From Charina bottae (lineage: Eukaryota > Chordata > Lepidosauria > Squamata > Charinaidae), in the NCBI GenBank assembly GCA_023362775.1, contig JALMGJ010000004.1:83473798-83537797 (forward strand): DNA of 64,000 nt, written 5' to 3'. Under the pieces are notes generated by a model, which saw only the letters and a list, made by a program, of their open reading frames with translations, was not told the DNA's origin and did no database searches. Below, in pieces: positions 55,082 to 63,192 of the stretch. Position numbers and translations under genes: made by a program. Each line of letters begins with the position of its first letter. Positions within the stretch are counted from its first letter, which is position 1.

Positions 55082-56335
55082 ATTGCGTGAAGTATTCCTG
55101 TAAAAAAGAGAGAGAAAAAAATAACGGAAGACAAAAGGGAACAGCAACAGACAACAAAACAAAAGGAAGGAAGGAAAAAAAGGGAGGTGAAAGAGGGAGG
55201 ATAAAAAAAAATTATTCAAAAATTCAAAAGCAAAAGGTGAATAGGAAAAGGAAAAGAAAAAAAAAATCAATATACAGTAAAAATTAAAAAGTAAAAATAA
55301 TACTGCCTTTTCTTAAAAGTTGTTGCATAAAAAAAAGGACAGAGTGTACTTTGGTAAAATCAACAATTCTCATATAGAAAAAATAAAAGATAAAAGTACA
55401 ACGGGTATTTCCTTTAACTGTAGTCAAAATATCCTTGAAGAATTTTAATAACAATCCAGTTCTCAGGCAAACTTATAATCAGAAGTCTCAAAGAGGAGAG
55501 AGGAAAAAAATAAAAAAAAAAAAAGAGGGGGGGAAAGGAGAGCTTCAGCTCTAAATGTCTCTCTCCAGGATAAAATATAACAAATAAGTCTATTAAAATC
55601 CCATATAGTAAGGAAATTCATAAAACTGTTCAAAGCAAAGGAACTCCAAAAATACCCTTTATAATCCAAATAATCCAAATAATATCCAAGCACATTGCAG
55701 GAGAAAAAAAGAGAAAAAAGCCATATCAAGATGAAAAACAGAAATAAAATAAAATAAAAGGCAGACCATTAATCCATTTGAATTCAAAATCCAAAGAGGA
55801 AAATAGATTAGTCCCACATAAGTAGATAAGCCATTTGTCAATAGTCAATGTCACTCAATATCACTTAGCTCCGAGTAAAGTCATTATTCTTTAAACTCCC
55901 ACCATTTTCTCAAGTCGTCTTGGCAAGAAGGTTACACAAGCACCAGCAATATCAATCAATCATGTCCATAGAAGGATCTTAGCAAATAATACGTAAAACT
56001 AAAATAAACACAAATATAAATCAGTGACTAAAAGTGCTGAATTTAGGTGTTACTTATCTGAAAAGATTTCGCGGTTTCCTGTAGAGCAAAAACGATGATT
56101 CTTCCAGTCGCCTTCGCTGCTACAATTTCCTTTTTCCCGTGGTGGAAAGACGGGAATTGGGAAAGAGCAGCGATTCAGCGACCCTTGTGGTTTATCTTCT
56201 GATCCCCTTCTCTTCAAAGGGGAGATTTCAGCAGTTTCTGTCTCTTTAAGAACTGCTGCAGCCAGGCAAACCGCGGAGCCGAGACAGGAGCGCTCGGTTC
56301 AACACACCGACATCTTCAGCACCCGGAAGCGATCC
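55082..56335 (-). promoter_or_regulatory. L1 5' UTR with internal promoter region
   Basis: 1.25 kb upstream of ORF1 on the minus strand, ending at the target duplication. The outermost about 250 bp (56090-56335) are GC-rich with CpGs (ACCGCGGAGCCGAGACAGGA), as expected for an L1 internal promoter. The remainder is A/T-rich with purine or pyrimidine runs. No individual factor sites were assigned. Confidence 0.7.
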
Positions 56336-56725
56336 ACCATAGCCTATTTCTTGATAAAATGGAACAATGTGGATGGATGGTCCCACTACCAGATGGATTT
56401 GTAGTTGGTAAATCTACAATTATATCCAATACATGGTCCTTAATAGATCTATGTCTACATGGAGAATGTTATGCAGTCAGGTACATCAATATTCTGTCCT
56501 GGGCCCAGTGCTGCTCAATTTTAATAAATGGCTTAGATGAGGAGACAGAGGGAATACTTGGGAAGGACGGGTTGCTAATACCTCAGAAGACAGACTCAAG
56601 TTTCAAAAGGATCTCAATAGACTTGAACATTGGGTATTTTCCAACAAAATGATGTTCAATGACAAGGAATTTAGGGTTCTGCACTTAGTTACAAAAATCA
56701 GGTGTACAGGTATAAGATAGATGGT
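56336..56725 (+). mobile_element. CR1 LINE, second half (plus strand), continuing from 42447
   Basis: Text resumes with the right copy of the L1 target duplication (56336-56352). Conceptual translation in shifting frames gives VLGPVLFN-like, INGLDEETEGILGK, DRLKFQKDLNRLEHWVFSNK-like pieces of CR1 reverse transcriptase motifs B to D. It fades out near 56725. Confidence 0.8.
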
Positions 56726-57724
56726 GCCTGGCTTAGCAGTAGTACTCATGCCTCTGCTGATACAGGAAGTAAAACCACTTGGGTGTATGACCTACATCCT
56801 TGTGCTCATCTTATTGTTGTACTCACATGCAGCAGTTTGGCTGCATCTGAACTATAACCTTGCTTTGACCCCATGAGTCCTTCAACTCCCTCTTTGGGCT
56901 CCAGGTCCACTGTGGGGGTAGGAAAGCCAAATAAATTATTTATTATCTTCCACTGTCCTTTCCTAAACCAATGAATAATCTGGAATAAGCAGGCATCCAT
57001 TCTTCAGAATTTTGCAGTCAGTTTTCAATACATAATATTTGTATAAATGCACACTAAAATATTATATTAAGGAAACTGTTTGCAAATGTGCTTATACTCA
57101 GAAAAGTTCATAAATGAAACTTTCACAAAAATCTATTGAAATTTTCATGCATTTTTTTTCCAATAAATGGTGAAGAAGTGAGATTAAGGAAATATAATGG
57201 GTGGGGACGAATTACATAAATAGAGCAGATTTCTCAATTCCTACCAAGTATCTTTCTTTGAGCTGCTATCTTAGCTGCTATTGAAGATTATAACAATAAA
57301 TACCACATAGTCTTTCTTCTACCTAGTGTACAGATTATGTACACTATTACTACCAAACTGGCATTCAACAAAAAAACCTTATAGGTATGTCATGGCTAAT
57401 GTTATTTCCTTGTAGAATGTAATATTCATTAACATTTACTAATATCAAAAGAGTTTAAGGTAAAGGTAGGGAGAAAGAACAAAGGTAAATGACAAAAATG
57501 AAAGATAGTTTACTATGACACACAAATTCTGTATGTCCTTACCTGGGTGTTAACATTCGGAACTTGTTGGAAGAGACTTCAGAATACATAGGATTGTATT
57601 GTGAGAAGACCTAATATGAATACACTAATTAAAGTTGTTTTAAAATAAATTCAGTTTTCCAAATATTTATTTGAAATTTAAATGTTTATGTCCAATGCTA
57701 CTGTTCTGAAAAGAAAAACTGTAA
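56726..57724. other. Unassigned sequence
   Basis: 1 kb of AT-rich DNA with no recognised feature. Confidence 0.5.
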
Positions 57725-57832
57725 TCCCAGAAGACATGTAAGAATGTAAATACCGCCCAGAGTCTGCCATGGTGGAGATGGGTAGTGATAAATCCAAATA
57801 ATAAATAAATAAAAAAAAAATAAATAAAAAAA
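57725..57832 (+). mobile_element. LINE 3' tail (L2 type)
   Basis: 'gtaaataccgcccagagtct', 'gccatggtggagatgggtag' and 'tgataaatccaaataataaa', followed by an (AAAT)-rich tail, form the squamate L2 3' ending in sense orientation. Confidence 0.65.
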
Positions 57833-58596
57833 GAGGGCAGATATTTTCAATAGATTCCTTCTTCTACTCACCACTATCTCTGTTTCACCTTCCATACTAT
57901 TCTAAAGTGTTCTGTAAATGTTTGAAATATTAGTACACATTTGCTGGCTAGGGGCTACAGGATAGAATTGCTATCCTGTAGAATTTTGTGTAAGAATAAA
58001 CAAAGACAAAGATGGTATAGGAGGAATATCTTTTTTTTTTAATCAATTTTATTAAAGTTTTAGATATACATAGTTAAAAGTTAGAAATGAAAAGGAAATA
58101 GAAATACAAATCAAAGAAAGAAGAAGAAAAAAGTGCAGTAAAGTAAAGAAAAAGAAAGAAAAAAAAAAGAAAAAAGATAAGAAATAGAAATTGGTTAACT
58201 TCCGATTTATCTCTGGTCATAGTAATTTAACAGATTTATCATACATGCTAGCTCTATATGTAACATTCAAAAAACCTTTCCTGTCTAATATATCAATTTA
58301 TATATATTTTAATCTTCAATACCCCATATAAGCTTTGCCCCCCCTGCATGTTATAAATAGTCTATCAATGGTTTCCACTCCTTAATAAAATAATAATTTG
58401 AATTTTCCTTTAATAAACATGTCAATTTATCATTTTCTGCCAATCCATCAATTTTAACATCCAATCTTGTGTCATTGGTAAAATCTAATTTTCCCCATTT
58501 TTAAGAAGTCCTTCTAAGTCAGCCATTTATCTCTATTTCTTTCTTCTATCTATGAAATGCTTCTTGCATTCTCCTGGTGCATCCCTCATATCTGTC

Positions 58597-58842
58597 TTAT
58601 ATTTCTCTAAAAATGTTTTTTACTTTTAAAGTAGAGGCTATCCTTAACTTTTGCCCTTTGAACATTTTCTTTTCTCTAGCATACCATGAATTAGCTCTGA
58701 AAGTTTTATCTATTTCCAAATCCAAATCTTGTTCTCTCATTTCTAGAAGTTTAACTAATTCAAAAACAATCCTTTCTCTTGCTTTTTCATTTAATTGTTC
58801 TAGGGATGCACTCAATCTCAAAGTACGTTCTTTTTCTATCAT
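58597..58842 (-). pseudogene. L1 ORF1 remnant (RRM/C-terminal parts) in the deleted L1
   Basis: An 81-residue open stretch aligns with ORF1p of the full-length copy: MIEKERTLRLSASLEQLNEK corresponds to MREKEFILRLRGVPEKSDEN, and DLEIDKTFRANSWYAREKK to DSEIDKIFRINSRYAREKK. The RRM middle is deleted (YAREKKMFKGQKLRIASTLK) so the domain is incomplete. Upstream coiled-coil sequence lies beyond the copia insertion at 63193-63560. Confidence 0.8.
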
Positions 58843-58896
58843 TTCTGCTAAAGCAGTAATATCTAAGTTGTATTCAACTTCTTCAATGACACTTTC

Positions 58897-59353
58897 TGTT
58901 AGGGTTTGATAAACCCAGGAATTTACTTCTAGATATAAATTATACAGAGAGGCTTGATTTCTAGGTAAAAGGTGAAATATTCTGCACAGTCACCCAATTA
59001 GCAGCCATTGTTGTAAGAATGATGTGTCATGTGTGACTCATTCAACAGGTGCTTAGAGTTAAGTTGGGTGTGGTAGTTAACGAGATTGACCTATGATGTG
59101 ATAGGTCAGTTTGACTATAAATGCAGAGATATTCTGTATTCCATTTTATTCCCATTTACCTCGTGAAAGCTGTATCGTTGATGGTGTATCATTTGTTACC
59201 TGTGGAAGTGATCTGTAAATACGTATGTATATAAAGTAAATAGGATATTTGATATAACTTCTGTTTGGAGTCTATTTACTGCATAGTACTTGGATCACTG
59301 GAGACTAGGAGAGAAGCAGGCCGCTCCACATCTCCGCGCGCCCCTATCTGACA
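58897..59353 (+). repeat. 5' LTR of the copia element (457 bp)
   Basis: Starts TGTTAGGG and ends CTATCTGACA (TG..CA). By reading both, it is identical to 62731-63187 except for one G/A difference near the end (59340 against 63174). A candidate TATA element is TATAAATG at 59116-59123, with another at 59228-59236. An 8-bp inverted repeat TGACCTAT/ATAGGTCA lies at 59087-59108. Confidence 0.97.
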
Positions 59354-59368
59354 GGGTTATGGGCCCAG
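59354..59368 (+). promoter_or_regulatory. Primer-binding site complementary to the anticodon arm of initiator tRNA-Met
   Basis: GGGTTATGGGCCCAG directly follows the 5' LTR. It is complementary to CTGGGCCCATAACCC, the anticodon stem-loop of vertebrate initiator tRNA-Met. Use of a cleaved 5' half of this tRNA as primer is established for Drosophila copia; here it is inferred from complementarity. Minus-strand cDNA synthesis would start here. Confidence 0.85.
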
Positions 59369-59623
59369 AGGCGGCAGAGATGCCATAGACGACGGAAGGC
59401 TTTGCACTGGCTGTGGATCGGTGGATCGTGTGCAGTCTGTGAGCTGGAAGCTTTGGAAGCCTATCCAGGAGTCGTGTGGCTATTTGGAGTGATTTGGAGT
59501 TCTACCAGGCTCCGTGTCTGCGTGTGTGTTTTTGTCTCCTACGCTTGTTTTGCAGCTGGAGGACGTTCTGATAAGGTCTGTGTCTTTAATCATCGGTGTC
59601 TGCCCAGAAGGGGCTGAAGACAG

Positions 59624-60784
59624 ATGAGCACAGCGAAGATGTTGCCTGCAGTCGGGGGAGGATTTCCTCTGGAGAGACTGAATGACACTAATTATTCGTC
59701 ATGGTCATATAAAATGGAAATGTATCTTCGGCGTGAAGGGCTTTGGAGGAGTGTACTTTGCCCTGAACCAGACCTGGAAGATGAAGAAGTTGCTCTAAAA
59801 GACGATAGAGCATTGGCAAGCATAATTTTATGTCTGGAAGATAGCCAGTTGTGTTATGTTAGAGACTGTCAGGTAGCCTATAAGTGTTGGGAAGCTTTAA
59901 AGAATGTTTATCTAAGAAGCTCACCGTTATGTAAGGTTTTACTAACAAGAAAACTTTATCACGCTAGATTAGGGGTATCTGATAATATAAGGGATCACCT
60001 GCATTTTATGACAGGGTTGTTCCAGGAATTGGCTCAGAGAGATATGCAATTTACAGAAGCTAACAAAGTGTATATAATTCTCAGTTCTTTAAATGAAACG
60101 TGGGATACTTTGGCAATGAGCTTCGGGTCGTTATCTGAGGAGGATTTAACCATAAGATACTTATCTAGCAGGCTTTTAGAAGAAGAACAAAGGAGGCAGC
60201 AGTGTTCTAATGTAATTAGTGCTAAGCAAAACAGTGTTTGTGTTAAGGAATATTCTGAGAATGTTTTGCATGTACGAAAATGTTTTAACTGTGGGTCTAA
60301 AAGGCATTTGTTGAAACATTGTGATAAGAAACGGAATCTGATGGCTAAGCTGAAAATTTCCAAGCCGGGAGAAGCTGCACAGCTGTCTTTAATTAGTTCA
60401 AGTGAAGAACAAAATTTAAAGGGACCATTTCTAATTGACAGTGGGGCTTGTCAGCATATAGGAAATAACAGACAGATGTTTAAGAGTTTTATGCAAGCTG
60501 ATAGAGATCATGTTACTCTAGCTAATGGAAGCATTGCATCTGTGACTGGTAAGGGATATGTATATGTACCAGGGTTAAATATTGAATTATCAATGTTGTG
60601 TGTACCTGAACTGGAGTACAATATAATTAGTGTGTCACAATTGGATAAACAGGGTTATACTGTACGGTTTGGTAATAATGAATGTATTGTTATGAAAGAT
60701 AACAATGTTTGTGCAAAGGTATTTTGCAAAACTGTCTTTATGAAATTGTACAAGCCAGGACAAGCAGCAGCCATCATGGTTTAG
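59624..60784 (+). CDS. Copia gag and protease
   Basis: 386-residue frame. N-terminal copia gag domain (ERLNDTNYSSWSYKMEMYLR, then KCWEALKNVYL, then ILSSLNETWDTLA) forms the particle. A CCHC zinc knuckle, CFNCGSKRHLLKHC, at about residues 219-232 binds RNA. An aspartic protease with LIDSGACQHIGNN (catalytic DSGA at about residue 270) matures the polyprotein. Copia normally has one continuous frame. Here the frame ends at 60784 and continues in the -1 frame from about 60770 (within AAGCAGCAGCC) into integrase, so a small indel or a frameshift separates the two parts. I favour a mutation. Confidence 0.93.
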   Translation: MSTAKMLPAVGGGFPLERLNDTNYSSWSYKMEMYLRREGLWRSVLCPEPDLEDEEVALKDDRALASIILCLEDSQLCYVRDCQVAYKCWEALKNVYLRSSPLCKVLLTRKLYHARLGVSDNIRDHLHFMTGLFQELAQRDMQFTEANKVYIILSSLNETWDTLAMSFGSLSEEDLTIRYLSSRLLEEEQRRQQCSNVISAKQNSVCVKEYSENVLHVRKCFNCGSKRHLLKHCDKKRNLMAKLKISKPGEAAQLSLISSSEEQNLKGPFLIDSGACQHIGNNRQMFKSFMQADRDHVTLANGSIASVTGKGYVYVPGLNIELSMLCVPELEYNIISVSQLDKQGYTVRFGNNECIVMKDNNVCAKVFCKTVFMKLYKPGQAAAIMV

Positions 60785-62232
60785 CTACGATTAATAAGCC
60801 AACACATGATTCGTGTGCGCATCTGTGGCACAGGAGGCTTGGACATCCGAGTTTCAAAGTGATTGAAAAGATGTCAGAAGCAAGTTCTGGAATGGAATTG
60901 AAAAAGTGCCAAGTGTATTTGGATTGCACAGCTTGTAAGGTTGCAAAGTCAAAGGTGTTTCCTGTGAGCAAATTCAGTGATAGGAAGTCACATAAATGTT
61001 TTGAATTAGTTCACGCTGACTTAATTGGTCCATTACCAGCTTCAATAGGGGGTGCTAAATATGTTTTAGTCATTGTAGATGATTACACTAGATTTGGGTT
61101 CTGTTACCTATTGAAAGCTAAAAGCCAAACATTTGAAAAGTTTAGAAACTGGGTGCAGTTTGTAGAACGTAGGTATAGCACAAAGGTGTGTAGTTTACAA
61201 ACTGACCGGGGTACAGAGTTTCTGAGTGGGAGTTTTCAGCAATGGCTCCGTAGAAGGGGCATTGTGCATAGGAGAACTAACCCACATAGTTCAGCTGAGA
61301 ATGGCGTGGCTGAACGTAGGAATTTGGCATTGCAGACAGTGAAGGATTCACTCATTGCTGACTCAGGGTTATCAAGAGGATACTGGGGAGAGGCAATATT
61401 AACTGCTAATTATTTAATTAACAGGTTATGGAGTGTGTCTGTAAATCAAACTCCATATTATATGTTATATGGCAAGAAGCCACCATTAGCTCATTTGAAG
61501 GTGTTTGGGTGCACTGCCTATGTTCACGTGCATAAGGAGGTACGTAGGAAAGGACAGGCAAAAGCACAGAAGCTGACGTTTGTGGGGTATGAGCCAGGGA
61601 CCAAGGGATATAGGTTCACTGATGGCAGGAAAGTTGTTATCTCTAGGTCAGCAAGTTTTAGTGAGCACAGCAATTGGCAGAGATTACACGGGAGTAGTGA
61701 GGTTTATCTTCCTAGTCAGAGCAGTTTTGAGTTTTCAGAGCGGACAGATGCCACTGATGTAATTAAGAAGGAAGAGGAATTAACTCCTAGTGTGCCAATG
61801 ATGCAGGGTGCTACAGTATTGCGTAGATCTGAGAGAGTTAACAAGGGCATACCACCTCAATGTTATACACCAGGTGATGTAAAAGTGTGTTTTATTGATT
61901 ATGAACCTCGTAATTACAGGGATGTATTGGAGTTGCCACAACCCGAGCAGAGTAGATGGAAAGCTGCTATGGATGTGGAAATGAAAGCCATTAATTCTCA
62001 TAAGGTTTTCAAATCTACTAGGCTGCCTGAGGGACATAGAGCAGTAGGCTGTAGATGGGTGTATAAGAAGAAAACCTTAGTGAATGGTGATATTCAGTAT
62101 AAGGCTAGGTTGGTAGCACAAGGTTTTTCCCAGATAAAGAATCAGACTTATGATGAGGTTTTTGCACCAACGCTAAGAGGGGAGACATTTAGGTTTGCCT
62201 TAGCAATGGCAGCAGATGGGATTCAAGTGTAG
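60709..62232 (+). CDS. Copia pol: integrase and start of reverse transcriptase (truncated by deletion)
   Basis: 507-residue frame overlapping the end of the gag-protease frame. GAG-pre-integrase HHCC zinc site: HLWHRRLGHPSFKV with CQVYLDCTACKVAKS. Integrase catalytic triad: D in VHADLIGPLP, D in QTDRGTEFLSG, E in SSAENGVAERRN. Copia-type follow-on: YWGEAILTANYLINR, TPYYMLYGKKPPLAHLKVFG and KLTFVGYEPGTKGYRF. The reverse transcriptase start is WKAAMDVEMKAINSHKVF, VGCRWVYKKKTLVNGDIQYK and ARLVAQGFSQIKNQTYDEVF. The frame ends where about 100 or more residues of polymerase (motifs A and B) are missing. Integrase itself looks complete. Confidence 0.92.
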   Translation: MCKGILQNCLYEIVQARTSSSHHGLATINKPTHDSCAHLWHRRLGHPSFKVIEKMSEASSGMELKKCQVYLDCTACKVAKSKVFPVSKFSDRKSHKCFELVHADLIGPLPASIGGAKYVLVIVDDYTRFGFCYLLKAKSQTFEKFRNWVQFVERRYSTKVCSLQTDRGTEFLSGSFQQWLRRRGIVHRRTNPHSSAENGVAERRNLALQTVKDSLIADSGLSRGYWGEAILTANYLINRLWSVSVNQTPYYMLYGKKPPLAHLKVFGCTAYVHVHKEVRRKGQAKAQKLTFVGYEPGTKGYRFTDGRKVVISRSASFSEHSNWQRLHGSSEVYLPSQSSFEFSERTDATDVIKKEEELTPSVPMMQGATVLRRSERVNKGIPPQCYTPGDVKVCFIDYEPRNYRDVLELPQPEQSRWKAAMDVEMKAINSHKVFKSTRLPEGHRAVGCRWVYKKKTLVNGDIQYKARLVAQGFSQIKNQTYDEVFAPTLRGETFRFALAMAADGIQV

Positions 62233-62443
62233 TATAGCTGACCCATGTCTGTATGTAAAGCAATGTGAATATGATGAACAGATTTTGCTTTTGATATTTG
62301 TAGACGATTTGTGTCTTATAGCAAAAGATCAAAGCAGGGTAATTGAATTTACTGAAAATCTGAAACAGCACTTTGATGTCAAAGATCTGGGAGAAATTAA
62401 GAATTACCTAGGCATGGGTATTCTGAAGGTTGATGGGGGTTAG
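62216..62443 (+). pseudogene. Copia reverse transcriptase remnant (motif C)
   Basis: 75 residues in a different frame immediately after the deletion junction at about 62215-62225: GFKCSIADPCLYVKQC, then ILLLIFVDDLCLIAKD (motif C, catalytic FVDD where YVDD is usual), then LKQHFDVKDLGEIKNYLGMG. Motifs A and B are absent, so it cannot make a working polymerase. Confidence 0.88.
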
Positions 62444-62730
62444 AAGTTTCAACCCCGATGACAACGGATTTTGTCATGACAGAGACTGGAGACGATGAAC
62501 AAACTTCATGTGATCAAGAATATGTGATCAGTCAATAATTGGAAGTTTATTGTATTGTATTGGAATTGTATTGTATTGTATTGATTTGCAGTATTGTCCA
62601 TCTGAGTGTAATGTAGCAGATGTGATGACAAAGCCTCTAAGCATAGATAGACATAGGATGTGTATATCTGAAATGTGTATGTCTTCTATTCTGTATATGT
62701 GAATGTAATATCTATTGTAAATTGAAGGGG
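62444..62730 (+). pseudogene. Copia RNase H remnant and polypurine tract
   Basis: After scrambled text with a TTGTA-rich patch (62545-62582), 62590-62660 encodes QYCPSECNVADVMTKPLS, the C-terminal end of copia RNase H. The catalytic core is deleted. The purine stretch GAAGGGG at 62724-62730, directly before the 3' LTR, is the likely polypurine tract priming plus-strand synthesis. Confidence 0.8.
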
Positions 62731-63187
62731 TGTTAGGGTTTGATAAACCCAGGAATTTACTTCTAGATATAAATTATACAGAGAGGCTTGATTTCTAGGT
62801 AAAAGGTGAAATATTCTGCACAGTCACCCAATTAGCAGCCATTGTTGTAAGAATGATGTGTCATGTGTGACTCATTCAACAGGTGCTTAGAGTTAAGTTG
62901 GGTGTGGTAGTTAACGAGATTGACCTATGATGTGATAGGTCAGTTTGACTATAAATGCAGAGATATTCTGTATTCCATTTTATTCCCATTTACCTCGTGA
63001 AAGCTGTATCGTTGATGGTGTATCATTTGTTACCTGTGGAAGTGATCTGTAAATACGTATGTATATAAAGTAAATAGGATATTTGATATAACTTCTGTTT
63101 GGAGTCTATTTACTGCATAGTACTTGGATCACTGGAGACTAGGAGAGAAGCAGGCCGCTCCACATCTCCGCGCACCCCTATCTGACA
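62731..63187 (+). repeat. 3' LTR of the copia element (457 bp)
   Basis: Same length and ends as the 5' LTR and one substitution between them. Followed by the 5-bp duplication ctttc (63188-63192) and resumed L1 ORF1 sequence. Confidence 0.97.
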
Positions 63188-63192
63188 CTTTC

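Larger units (their letters stand above)
42448..56335 (-). mobile_element. Full-length L1 LINE (about 6.35 kb) interrupted by a Penelope-like array
   Basis: Target duplication accatagcctctttctt (42431-42447) and accatagcctatttctt (56336-56352) has one mismatch in 17 and lies in CR1 sequence that is continuous across it. Minus-strand order is a 5' UTR of about 1.25 kb (56335-55082), ORF1 (55081-54038), a 13-nt gap, ORF2 starting at 54024 with endonuclease and reverse transcriptase, a 3' UTR (42724-42470), and an A-rich tail at 42448-42465. Without the 7.5-kb array and one duplication copy its length is about 6.35 kb, as expected for a complete vertebrate L1. ORF2 is broken by a frameshift near 52115-52140 and by the array. 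Confidence 0.92.
58897..63187 (+). mobile_element. Ty1/copia LTR retrotransposon, young LTRs, internally deleted pol
   Basis: 4,291 bp between 5-bp duplications (ctttc at 58892-58896 and 63188-63192). The order is 5' LTR, primer-binding site, gag with zinc knuckle, protease, integrase, reverse transcriptase pieces, an RNase H remnant, polypurine tract and 3' LTR. Integrase before reverse transcriptase is the copia order. Reverse transcriptase and RNase H are partly deleted, so the copy cannot encode its own polymerase, yet its LTRs differ at only one position. It sits in a deleted L1. Confidence 0.95.

Noticed and set aside
60709..60784. Programmed frameshift between copia gag-protease and integrase
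   Set aside because: Copia elements usually use one frame. The overlap is explained as well by a one-base change in a CAG-type run, and this copy has other lesions. Not claimed without comparison to intact relatives.
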